Assembly: GCA_043800105.1 (NCBI GenBank)
Contig: JAZDNJ010000118.1
Location: 1-12,655, forward strand
Direction: 5' to 3'
From: JAFGTE01 sp043800105
GTDB lineage: Bacteria; Patescibacteriota; Gracilibacteria; UM-FILTER-43-11
Length of the DNA stretch: 12,655 bases
Shown: positions 5,968-12,655 of the stretch, piece after piece
Numbering within the stretch: position 1 is the first letter of the stretch
Layout: each line of letters opens with the position of its first letter
Notes under the pieces: generated by a model
Database searches by the model: none
Seen by the model: only the letters and a program-made list of their open reading frames with translations
What the model was told of the DNA's origin: nothing
Translations under genes and position numbers: made by a program

Positions 5968-8671
5968 CTTTCCTGTCCTCCGGCATTGGTTCATTCTGCA
6001 CATTGACATTCAGGGAGCCAAAAGCCTCGTTTACTTCTTTCTGTTTTTTCTCGTGATCTTCAGGCACTTCTTCTTTGTGCAGTTTTTCCAGGCCAAAGGC
6101 TTCATAAAGCTCATTTTCCCTGGCCCGGTGTTCCGGAGCGATATGATCAATTCCGGTCATGCGCTTTTTGGCGATGGCGGCCGCCAGGGCCAGCAGAACC
6201 AGCAGGCCTGAAACCCAGTAAAGGAGATTGGATCGCGTTTTAGTAACCAAGAAGTCAACGCTGACACTTTCGGAACGTACTGTGCCGGCTGGCTGCTGGC
6301 TCACGGCATAAACGCTCACAGTGTGATCCTGCTCCTTTTCCAGTTCGCGGGGCGACTGAATATTAAAGTCCCCTTCGTCGGAATCCGCGATAATGGAGGA
6401 AGCCAGAACCAGACTTTCCCAGGTCGCGAAGATTTGTGCTCCGTAATTGCTCTGTCCAGCCAGAATCGGCCTGCCGTTTTCCACCCGGATTCTTCCGGAA
6501 AGATCGGAAATTGATACGTCGTCCAGTGACTGTGGCATGGGTGGCGGCACACTGACTGTGCTATCCAGAGCTATCCGGACCGCCGGGCTGGAAAGGGTAC
6601 TGCCGTCATTTAAAAGGGCGGTTGCCACCAGATCGTATACGCCGTTCTGCACGGACGCGCCGGGAACAAGGTGAAAGCCGGCCATCACCGTCTGGCCGGA
6701 ACCAAGCTGTTTCAGGCTGGTTACTTCACCCAAAAATATAGCCTGAATCTGGTACGACATAAGTTTTTTCAAAAGGACATCGGCCTGTTCTGGATTGGCC
6801 GTGACGCTTTCACTGCCACCGGCCACGTAACCAGAGATTTCTGAAACGGTCTCTTTCAGGCTTTCGTATTCCTGCCCGTACTTGCTGATAAAATCGTCCA
6901 GCGCCTGCATGTCATTTTCCAGTGAGGAAAGGATTTCAGGAAGCGGGCTTTCCTGGCTTTCTGCGTTGGCTTCTTCCTGCAGGGCAGTCGTCATTTCCTG
7001 TAAGCGGCCTATCACTGGCTTTAAGGCACCGTTTAACACGGGTATGGCGGTGATGCCGACCCGTTCGCTTGTAACAGGCGTGATTCCGGAAATCTCAAAT
7101 GACTTCACGATCCAGTCAGGTTTTGGATCTGTAATAATGACCCTCTTCTCGGTCAGTTCCTGCATATTACAGTCTGCCGAAGCAAGGGGATTAGAGTAAA
7201 ATAGATTGATTTCATCCCCGTCCCGGCATCCGTCGGAGTCCGTGTCGGGGTTGTTCTGATCTGTGCCGAGGTAGCACTCAGTCCTGTCGGAAATACCGTC
7301 CTGATCTCTGTCCTGAATGTCGCTTGAGCTGAGTGAACAGTCGCCCAGACGCGCATCAACGTCAGCGGCGGATGGAATTTTAACATCGGAATGTCTTTGG
7401 GCTGGTTGCTGAGCCAGCGCTGTTTCGGCCGCTTCTTCGTAGCGGGTGGCGGCCGCGTGTTCGGGACTTTCCGCCGGCATCTCCTCTGCCGCCGGAACTT
7501 CTTCTCTCACAGGTTCCTGAACTGTTTCCTCCTCCGCCGGAACTACTTCTTTCACCTCTGCTTCCGGCGGTACTGTTTCTTCAGCGGGCACTGTTTCTTC
7601 AGCAGGAGCTTCTTCTTCGGCAGGCTGGGGAACGGCTTCCTCGGCCGCCGCGGCAACGGTAATGTAAGCATTACCGCTCAGCCCGCTGCTTACGCTGATA
7701 TTGTCAGCATAGTGGGCATTGAAAGTAATGACTTGGCCGGGCGTCGCGGAAGAACTGACCACTACCTTGCTTCCCGTAAGACTTCCGGGCCCGCTCACAA
7801 TGGTATAGGTGGTTGTTCCGTTGGCCGGATTGTTGGGTGTTGGGCATGGGAAACAGGAAGTTATATTTTCACTGGGCCTGCCTCCGGTGTAGTAAGCCCT
7901 CGCAACAAGCTGCGCAACGTCGCCGGGCTTGGCCGTATTTGAAACCGGACTGACAACGATGCTCGAAATTCTGGTGGCCTCAGGAGCTGGAGCTTCTACC
8001 GCCGGCACCTCCTCAGGCGCGGCCTTCCTTTCCGTGCCGGGAATTTCTTTCTGAGGAATCAAATCCTGACCAACCAGCTTGTTTTTCGGAACACCTTCTT
8101 TTTCATCTGGCTTCTTTTCTTCCGGTACGGTTCTTTCAGCCACGTTGACCGTAAGGCTGACGCCGCTTCTGTTTTTCACGTTCTGATCTTCATCAATCAC
8201 TTGCGCCAGGCTGAACCTTAAAACGGTACTTCCGACGGCTTTGGGCGTGACGGCAAAACCGGCGAACTTACTTTGTACGGTGACTGCCTGTCCGTCGGGA
8301 AGCGGCCCAGAGGCGGCTAGTAGTTTAACCGTTCCGGCCTCCGAAAGGTCGATACAGGTGTCAAAGGCGTTACACAAAACATTACTCACATCCAGCGCGT
8401 GCGTGGAGTAAGCGATATTTGTTTCAGCACCCAAAAGACCATTTCCTTCATTGTCGGCGTCGATACAGACATAAAGATTGTCGGCAGTTCCGACTTCCGC
8501 GTCCATGGTGGTAACCGCGCTTCCGCATGCGGCTGAATCTGAAAAAAAGAAGGTCGGGTTGTCAGCCCTTGCCGGAATAAGACTAAAGATCAGAATTCCG
8601 AGAGTCATAATCCCCAATAGTCCAGCTCCCAGTCTGTGCACAGGATTGTTTAGCAGGTGAGTGATCCGCAT
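5951..8671 (-). CDS. Large secreted, C-terminally membrane-anchored surface protein
   Basis: A 906-residue predicted surface protein. Residues 1-36 are a signal peptide ending in ARA. Residues 38-178 look like a cohesin-type beta domain with cysteines at 49, 69, 100 and 106. Residues 180-233 are a Lys/Glu/Pro linker. Residues 234-340 resemble a bacterial Ig-like domain interrupted by SCFPCP. Residues 341-430 are a Pro/Glu/Ala/Val-rich linker with PAEETV repeats. Residues 451-495 carry two thrombospondin type-3-like calcium loops (DRDQDGISDRTE and DTDSDGCRDGDE). Residues 548-612 are helical, possibly coiled coil. Two beta-rich regions follow (645-705 and 715-810). A single membrane helix lies at about 816-834, then a charged cytoplasmic tail (835-906) with an imperfect internal duplication. 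The architecture suggests an adhesin or cell-envelope structural role; no enzyme motif is seen. The gene has its own promoter. No Shine-Dalgarno sequence is present, only an A-rich leader. Confidence 0.85.
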   Translation of the reverse strand: MRITHLLNNPVHRLGAGLLGIMTLGILIFSLIPARADNPTFFFSDSAACGSAVTTMDAEVGTADNLYVCIDADNEGNGLLGAETNIAYSTHALDVSNVLCNAFDTCIDLSEAGTVKLLAASGPLPDGQAVTVQSKFAGFAVTPKAVGSTVLRFSLAQVIDEDQNVKNRSGVSLTVNVAERTVPEEKKPDEKEGVPKNKLVGQDLIPQKEIPGTERKAAPEEVPAVEAPAPEATRISSIVVSPVSNTAKPGDVAQLVARAYYTGGRPSENITSCFPCPTPNNPANGTTTYTIVSGPGSLTGSKVVVSSSATPGQVITFNAHYADNISVSSGLSGNAYITVAAAAEEAVPQPAEEEAPAEETVPAEETVPPEAEVKEVVPAEEETVQEPVREEVPAAEEMPAESPEHAAATRYEEAAETALAQQPAQRHSDVKIPSAADVDARLGDCSLSSSDIQDRDQDGISDRTECYLGTDQNNPDTDSDGCRDGDEINLFYSNPLASADCNMQELTEKRVIITDPKPDWIVKSFEISGITPVTSERVGITAIPVLNGALKPVIGRLQEMTTALQEEANAESQESPLPEILSSLENDMQALDDFISKYGQEYESLKETVSEISGYVAGGSESVTANPEQADVLLKKLMSYQIQAIFLGEVTSLKQLGSGQTVMAGFHLVPGASVQNGVYDLVATALLNDGSTLSSPAVRIALDSTVSVPPPMPQSLDDVSISDLSGRIRVENGRPILAGQSNYGAQIFATWESLVLASSIIADSDEGDFNIQSPRELEKEQDHTVSVYAVSQQPAGTVRSESVSVDFLVTKTRSNLLYWVSGLLVLLALAAAIAKKRMTGIDHIAPEHRARENELYEAFGLEKLHKEEVPEDHEKKQKEVNEAFGSLNVNVQNEPMPEDRKEETKK
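7572..7603 (-). repeat. 18-bp-period repeat inside the surface-protein linker
   Basis: The 14-mer ACTGTTTCTTCAGC occurs at 7572-7585 and again at 7590-7603, an 18-bp period encoding consecutive PAEETV hexapeptides in the Pro/Glu/Ala linker. Such units can expand or contract by slippage in steps of six residues without breaking the frame. Confidence 0.7.
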
Positions 8672-8697
8672 GATTTTTGTTTTAGAATTATCCGTAT

Positions 8698-8726
8698 ATT
8701 ATATCATTTTTTTACACCTAAAACAA
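8698..8726 (-). promoter_or_regulatory. Sigma70-type promoter of the surface-protein gene
   Basis: On the minus strand TTGTTT (8721-8726) and a perfect TATAAT (8698-8703) are 17 bp apart. Transcription would start near 8691, about 20 nt before the ATG at 8671. The short leader is A-rich and lacks a Shine-Dalgarno sequence. Confidence 0.75.
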
Positions 8727-8761
8727 GCCCTAAACGCTGTTTCTGCGGGTAGGGTTATACT

Positions 8762-8810
8762 AAAAAAAGCCGATATTGTCCGAACATTGCCGGAACATGG
8801 CTGAGACAAT
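8762..8810 (-). terminator. Probable terminator of the folD-purF-purD operon
   Basis: On the minus strand, ATTGTC (complement of 8805-8810) can pair with GACAAT (complement of 8775-8780). A few further G-C pairs are possible outside an internal loop, and a run of seven T (complement of 8762-8768) follows. The 24-base loop is largely made of two tandem 11-mers (8775-8785 ATTGTCCGAAC and 8786-8796 ATTGCCGGAAC). It lies between the purD stop codon and the promoter of the next gene, as expected for a terminator, although the stem is imperfect. Confidence 0.5.
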
Positions 8811-8829
8811 GCCGCTCAAAAAAACCTGC

Positions 8830-10134
8830 CTACCCGCGCAATTCTTTCATCATTTCAACTCTTATCTGAATCGATTCCTGAGTACCGATATCCTCCCGAA
8901 AGAACACAGGCCCCTTTACCGATGCGGCACCTTTTTGCGCCAGCTGTTCCGCTTTTTCAATGGTATCTGCAATGCCCACAAAAGCGACGGCGCGGGAACC
9001 CAGCATATAAAGTCCGTCTTCACGCTGATCCACCGAAGCCAGATAAAAACGCACGCCTTCCGGTAGTTCGCCGATTTCAATTTTGTCGCCCTTGCGCGGA
9101 TTTGTCGGGTAGCCTTCCGGTACCACATATTTGCAGACAGTCGCCTGATCCGAGAAGCGGATGTTCAGCCGGTCCAGAGTGCCGTCAATGATTGCTTTGC
9201 ATACGTCCACAAAATCCGTTTCCAGCAGGCTGAGCGCGTTCATGGCCTCCGGGTCGCCCAGCCGCGCGTTGTATTCAATCAGCCGTACGCCGCTTTTAAC
9301 CGCGATAAACCCGCCATACATGACGCCCTTATAAGGTATGCCGAGTTCCTGTTGCAGGGCGGCCGCCGTACGAACCGTGATTTCATGGGCCTCTTTCAGA
9401 TCCTGTTTGGTCAGAAAAGGAAGATTGAGCGGATAATTGTACGAACCCATGCCGCCTGTGTTCGGCCCCTTGTCTCCGACAAAAGCCCGCTTGTGGTCCT
9501 GGATGGGCGGCATATCCACTACGCTCTTACCATCAACAAAACTCATCAGGCTGAACTCCTGACCAACAAACTTTTCCTCGATGACCACCGAACCGTCCGA
9601 TTCAATAAATTTTTTGGCGGCCTCCACCCCTTCTTCAACGGTTTCAAAGTGATCACCCTGTACCAGCACGCCCTTTCCGCCATGCAGGCCGTCGGCCTTC
9701 ACCACAAACTGCCCCAGGCTCTGAGCATATTCCGAAAGGCCGTCTTCGGATTTAAAAATACGGAAATAAGGATTGCCGGGAACGTGATATTTTTCCAGCA
9801 GGGCGCGGGTAAAAGATTTTGAACTTTCCAGCTGTCCCAGCGCGCGGGTGGGCGAAGCGCAGGGGATTCCGGCTTCCTCAAGCTCATCAACCACTCCCGC
9901 GGCAATTGGATTTTCGGGGCCTATTACGGCAAAATCCGGCTGGTTCTGTTCGGCGAATTCGCGCACGGCTTTAGCGTCACTTATATCGCCAACATGATAG
10001 ATGCGCGACAAAACTTTAATACCGGGATTCAGGGCGCCGGCAAACACCATCAACTCTTCGCACTTTGGCGAAGCCGACAGCTTTTCAGCCATAATATGTT
10101 CGCGCGCGCCGTTACCGACAAGCAAAATTCTCAT
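8830..10134 (-). CDS. purD: Phosphoribosylamine-glycine ligase (GAR synthetase)
   Basis: ATP-grasp enzyme joining phosphoribosylamine and glycine to give GAR, the second step of purine synthesis and the direct consumer of the unstable product of PurF. The 434 residues match the family. Visible are the N-terminal VGNGAREH (6-13), IGPENPIAAGVVDELEEAGI (71-90), the ATP-grasp glycine loop KADGLHGGKGV (146-156), IEEKFVGQEFSLMSFVDG (185-202), QDHKRAFVGDKGPNTGGMGSY (212-232) and the metal-binding EYNARLGDPEAMNAL (287-301). Several of these (GLHGGKGV where bacteria usually have GLAAGKGV, FAGALNPGI for APGNAGT, EYNARLGDPEAMN for NVRFGDPE) resemble the archaeal subtype of PurD from memory, which would imply lateral transfer or an old shared lineage. 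The gene starts 30 bp after purF. The gap is made of AT-rich heptamer repeats and has no Shine-Dalgarno sequence. Confidence 0.95.
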   Translation of the reverse strand: MRILLVGNGAREHIMAEKLSASPKCEELMVFAGALNPGIKVLSRIYHVGDISDAKAVREFAEQNQPDFAVIGPENPIAAGVVDELEEAGIPCASPTRALGQLESSKSFTRALLEKYHVPGNPYFRIFKSEDGLSEYAQSLGQFVVKADGLHGGKGVLVQGDHFETVEEGVEAAKKFIESDGSVVIEEKFVGQEFSLMSFVDGKSVVDMPPIQDHKRAFVGDKGPNTGGMGSYNYPLNLPFLTKQDLKEAHEITVRTAAALQQELGIPYKGVMYGGFIAVKSGVRLIEYNARLGDPEAMNALSLLETDFVDVCKAIIDGTLDRLNIRFSDQATVCKYVVPEGYPTNPRKGDKIEIGELPEGVRFYLASVDQREDGLYMLGSRAVAFVGIADTIEKAEQLAQKGAASVKGPVFFREDIGTQESIQIRVEMMKELRG

Positions 10135-10138
10135 AACC

Positions 10139-10159
10139 CGTAATTCGTAATTATTAATT
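10139..10159 (-). repeat. Tandem heptamers directly before purD
   Basis: On the plus strand three 7-mers follow each other: CGTAATT (10139-10145), CGTAATT (10146-10152) and ATTAATT (10153-10159). In the purD direction this reads AATTAAT-AATTACG-AATTACG and ends 4 bp before the ATG at 10134. It fills most of the 30-bp purF-purD gap. It resembles in layout the heptamers before tsaD and purF. Confidence 0.7.
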
Positions 10160-10164
10160 TTTGA

Positions 10165-11670
10165 TTAAAGAAGCGGCATCTGGTCTTCATCGGTGGAACC
10201 GCCGGAGACCTGGTAGGCAAAACGCTCTTTCTCCACACGCTGCAGAACTTCTTCAGTAATGTTGCCGGCAGGGTAGGGGCCGCCCATACAGGACCAGCAA
10301 AAATTCCTGATCTTCTTATTCCCCTCGCGGGCCGAGTCCAGCAGGTCTTCAATTTTCTGGTAATATAGTTTGTCCACGCCGATCGACTTGGCGATCTGCG
10401 GAATTGTCAGGCGGTTGGCGATCAGCTCAGCGCGGGTCGGCATATCAATTCCATATACATCCGGATTCACAATAGGCGGAGCGGCGGAGGCAAAGTAGAC
10501 CTTTTTGGCACCCGCTTCCCGCACCATTTCCACAATCTTCCTGCTGGTATTTCCACGGACAATACTGTCGTCCACTAAAAGTACATTCTTCCCCTTGAAT
10601 TCCAGAGGAATCGGGTTGAGTTTGTAACGAATGGACTTCTGCCTTAAGTGCTGGGACGGCATGATAAATGTTCGGCCGATATAGCGGTTTTTCACAAAAC
10701 CCTCCCTGAACCTCACTTTCAGAACTTCCGACATGGCCAGCGCGATTGGCCGGCTGGTTTCCGGAACGGGAATCACCACGTCAATCGGAGGTGAATCCTT
10801 ATCTTCCTTAATCTGTTTGGCCAGCTTCTGGCCCATTCGGATTCTGGCTTTGTAAACGCTGATTCCGTCGATCATGCTGTCCGGCCTGGCCAGATACACG
10901 AATTCAAAAATACAGGGGGTGAATTCCGCTTTGGCCAGGGTTTTGGTATGAAGTTTATGGTTTTTGATATCGATAAAAACCGCTTCTCCGGGGCCGACAT
11001 CTTTCAGAATCTCAAAGCCCATCGTCTGAACGGCCACACTCTCTGAGGCCAGAATATATTCGGGTTTCTTGCCCGCTTCTTTGCGCACTCCCATAACCAG
11101 TGGGCGGATTCCGTTAGGGTCACGGAAAGCCAGCAGGCCATGGCCGGCAATCAGAGCCATCACGGCATAACCGCCTTCAATTCTTTTGTAAACGTGTTTT
11201 ACTGCGTCAAAAATCTGTTCGACCGTCAGATGACCTTTGGGCTTTTGCTGGATCAGCTGGTGGGCCAGAACATTCAGAAGAAGCTCCGAATCGGAACTGG
11301 TATTCAGGTGACGCATGTCTTTGTCGATGACTTCCGCTTTGACCTTGGCGTAATTGGTCAGATTTCCGTTATGTCCAAGAACAATCCCGAAAGGCGCGTT
11401 CACGTAAAAGGGCTGGGCCTCTTCTTCGCGGTAACAGCCGGCGGTGGGGTAGCGAACATGTCCGATGCCGATATTCCCTTTCAGGCGGATCATATTTTTA
11501 GTACGGAAGACGTCACGCACCAGACCATTACCTTTTTTCATGTGGATCTGGTTGCCGTCATAGGTAGCCAGACCGGCCGCGTCCTGCCCCCGGTGCTGAA
11601 GTACCACCAGGCCGTCATAAAGGTCCTGTACAACTGGGTTGTTGGCGATCATTCCGAGTATTCCGCACAT
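10165..11670 (-). CDS. purF: Amidophosphoribosyltransferase
   Basis: Commits PRPP to purine synthesis by using glutamine to make phosphoribosylamine. The 501-residue protein starts MCGILG, so Cys2 becomes the N-terminal nucleophile after methionine removal and there is no propeptide. The glutaminase half shows LQHRGQDAAGLA (24-35), HVRYPTAG (71-78), GHNGNLTNY (99-107) and SSDSELLL (125-132). The transferase half has the PRPP loop VLLVDDSIVRGNTS (363-376) and YGIDMPTRAELIA (406-418). Relative to the Bacillus-type enzyme with a [4Fe-4S] cluster, Cys is present at 253 and in CWSC (458, 461), but the remaining ligand position reads VNPDVYGID with Asp404. The cluster is therefore incomplete and probably absent, as in the E. 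coli type. The gene lies 20 bp after folD, its start preceded by heptamers CCCATAA-CCCTTAA and no Shine-Dalgarno sequence. It sits between folD and purD in an apparent operon. Confidence 0.96.
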   Translation of the reverse strand: MCGILGMIANNPVVQDLYDGLVVLQHRGQDAAGLATYDGNQIHMKKGNGLVRDVFRTKNMIRLKGNIGIGHVRYPTAGCYREEEAQPFYVNAPFGIVLGHNGNLTNYAKVKAEVIDKDMRHLNTSSDSELLLNVLAHQLIQQKPKGHLTVEQIFDAVKHVYKRIEGGYAVMALIAGHGLLAFRDPNGIRPLVMGVRKEAGKKPEYILASESVAVQTMGFEILKDVGPGEAVFIDIKNHKLHTKTLAKAEFTPCIFEFVYLARPDSMIDGISVYKARIRMGQKLAKQIKEDKDSPPIDVVIPVPETSRPIALAMSEVLKVRFREGFVKNRYIGRTFIMPSQHLRQKSIRYKLNPIPLEFKGKNVLLVDDSIVRGNTSRKIVEMVREAGAKKVYFASAAPPIVNPDVYGIDMPTRAELIANRLTIPQIAKSIGVDKLYYQKIEDLLDSAREGNKKIRNFCWSCMGGPYPAGNITEEVLQRVEKERFAYQVSGGSTDEDQMPLL

Positions 11671-11675
11671 ATAAT

Positions 11676-11689
11676 TTAAGGGTTATGGG
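11676..11689 (-). repeat. Two heptamers directly before purF
   Basis: In the purF direction the 20-bp folD-purF gap reads C, then CCCATAA (complement of 11683-11689), then CCCTTAA (complement of 11676-11682), then ATTAT and the ATG at 11670. The two 7-mers differ at one position. The layout parallels the heptamers before tsaD and purD. Confidence 0.55.
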
Positions 11690-11690
11690 G

Positions 11691-12530
11691 CTAAACTTTA
11701 TTCTGTCGTTCGGTGGCACGTATCGTGTTCAAAATAAGAGCGGCGACCGTCATCGGCCCTACTCCGCCCGGAACAGGGGTTATGTAACTGGCTTTTTTGC
11801 TGATTTCGTCAAAATCCACATCACCGCAAAGCGTTCCGTCTTTTTTCCGGTTGATTCCCACATCAACCACCACTACGCCTTCCTTCACCATATCAGCCGT
11901 GATCAATTTTTCTTTGCCAACGGCCACAATCAAAATATCCGCCCTTCGGGTATGGGCGGATAGATCTTTGGTATAAATGTGGCAGGTGGTCACGGTCGCG
12001 TTCCGGTTGAGCATCATCATGCTGATGGGCTTGCCGACGATATTGCTGTGCCCCACTACCACCACTTCCTGGCCCTGAATGGGAATGTTGTAGTGGTCTA
12101 AAAGCTTTACGATTCCCAGCGGGGTAGCCGGCGGCAGATCTTCGAATTCCGGGCTCAGAAACATTTTACCTATATTGTAGGCGTGAAAGCCGTCCACATC
12201 TTTGGCCGGTGCCACAGCGCGAATTACCTCCGGCACATAAATCTGCTCCGGAAGAGGAAGCTGAACGATCAGGCCGTTGACCGAATCATCCTCGTTTAGT
12301 TCCTTAATCTTTTGCAGTAGTGATTCCTGAGTGATGTTGTCGGGGAACTTGTACTCGCGATATTCGATGCCCGCCCTTTCACATGCCTTCTTTTTATTGC
12401 GGACGTAAGCCATAGAAGCGGGATTTTCGCCTACCAGAATAACGGCCAGCGTCGGATGCAGTTTCTCTGCCTTTTCTTTGACAGAATCGATAAGCTGCTC
12501 CGACAGTGCCTTGCCGTCGAGAATGGCCAT
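11691..12530 (-). CDS. folD: Bifunctional methylenetetrahydrofolate dehydrogenase / methenyltetrahydrofolate cyclohydrolase
   Basis: FolD converts 5,10-methylene-THF to 5,10-methenyl-THF (NADP-dependent) and then to 10-formyl-THF, the one-carbon donor for two later purine steps, which explains its place ahead of purF and purD. The 279 residues match the family length. Visible are the catalytic Y42 and K46 in SMAYVRNKKKACERAGI (39-55), GLIVQLPLP (86-94, Q90), KDVDGFH (110-116), PATPLGIV (134-141, where PCTPxGI is common), the Rossmann site VVVVGHSNIVGKP (156-168) and the C-terminal PVPGGVGPMTVAALILNT (252-269). The segment CHIYT (183-187) replaces the usual CHSxT near the cofactor phosphate site. 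The ATG at 12530 gives the canonical MAxxLDGK-like start. No Shine-Dalgarno sequence is present; the leader before the ATG is pyrimidine-rich. A promoter lies about 40 bp upstream. Confidence 0.95.
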   Translation of the reverse strand: MAILDGKALSEQLIDSVKEKAEKLHPTLAVILVGENPASMAYVRNKKKACERAGIEYREYKFPDNITQESLLQKIKELNEDDSVNGLIVQLPLPEQIYVPEVIRAVAPAKDVDGFHAYNIGKMFLSPEFEDLPPATPLGIVKLLDHYNIPIQGQEVVVVGHSNIVGKPISMMMLNRNATVTTCHIYTKDLSAHTRRADILIVAVGKEKLITADMVKEGVVVVDVGINRKKDGTLCGDVDFDEISKKASYITPVPGGVGPMTVAALILNTIRATERQNKV

Positions 12531-12571
12531 GTATGAGAGGGGAAATAAAAATAGCCCCGGGGGGTAAATCG

Positions 12572-12599
12572 ATTATAATGCTTTTTTGGAAAAACACAA
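12572..12599 (-). promoter_or_regulatory. Probable promoter of the folD-purF-purD operon
   Basis: On the minus strand TTGTGT (12594-12599) and a perfect TATAAT (12572-12577) are 16 bp apart. Transcription would begin near 12565, giving a leader of about 35 nt that contains a CCCCGGGG palindrome (12555-12562) and no Shine-Dalgarno sequence. Confidence 0.6.
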
Positions 12600-12600
12600 C

Positions 12601-12625
12601 AAAAAATCTGACAAAATCAGAATTT
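12601..12625 (-). terminator. Possible weak terminator of a gene to the right of the window
   Basis: AAATCTGA (12604-12611) and TCAGAATTT (12617-12625) form a stem with one bulged base and a 5-base loop. On the minus strand a T run (complement of 12601-12606) follows, partly inside the stem. The stem is AT-rich, so this would be weak. The remaining bases to 12655 hold no gene I can support. Confidence 0.3.
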
Positions 12626-12655
12626 GTGCAATTATTAAACCCACCATAAAGTTGC

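Noticed and set aside
7391..7942. Plus-strand 183-codon frame opposite the surface protein
   Set aside because: Its Phe/Cys/Arg-rich product is the antisense of the Pro/Glu/Ala linker repeats, not a plausible protein.
11140..11679. Plus-strand 179-codon frame opposite purF
   Set aside because: purF is certain on the minus strand, and this frame has no recognisable domain or start signal.

Overview
The window looks like a chromosomal segment of a bacterium with a small genome, most plausibly from the candidate phyla radiation (Patescibacteria). This is inference. It rests on the compact gene packing, a short TsaD, a large single-anchored surface protein with thrombospondin type-3-like calcium loops, an archaeal-looking PurD, and the near absence of Shine-Dalgarno sequences. 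No rRNA or marker gene is present to settle it. The stop codons used are TAA, TAG and (once) TGA, and the reading frames are full length, so the standard bacterial code fits.

Left part (1-1390, minus strand): the N-terminal 143 codons of an unrecognised protein run off the left edge and have their own promoter. To their right sits a self-contained unit: promoter, GC-rich 5' UTR hairpin, a small GC-rich predicted lipoprotein gene with the only clear Shine-Dalgarno sequence in the window, and a strong intrinsic terminator. The spacer between this unit and lgt is a chain of abutting palindromes.

Middle part (1393-5944): lgt (prolipoprotein diacylglyceryl transferase, minus) diverges from tsaD (tRNA t6A synthesis, plus). 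Between them lies a 19-bp inverted repeat built of TTACCCC heptamers. A palindrome-rich AT spacer follows, then a tight plus-strand cluster: nadB (first step of de novo NAD synthesis), a PrsW-family membrane protease, and a NifU C-terminal-domain (Nfu-type) iron-sulfur carrier.

Right part (5951-12530, minus strand): folD-purF-purD form an apparent operon with 20- and 30-bp gaps. They cover one-carbon folate supply and the first two committed steps of purine synthesis. A terminator-like element and a good sigma70-type promoter then separate the operon from a 906-residue secreted, membrane-anchored surface protein. That gene meets the Nfu gene tail to tail with a 6-bp gap.

No mobile element, CRISPR array, tRNA or rRNA was seen. 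The least ordinary signal is a set of short tandem heptamers sitting immediately in front of several start codons (tsaD, purF, purD and possibly lgt), in a window where almost no gene has a Shine-Dalgarno sequence.
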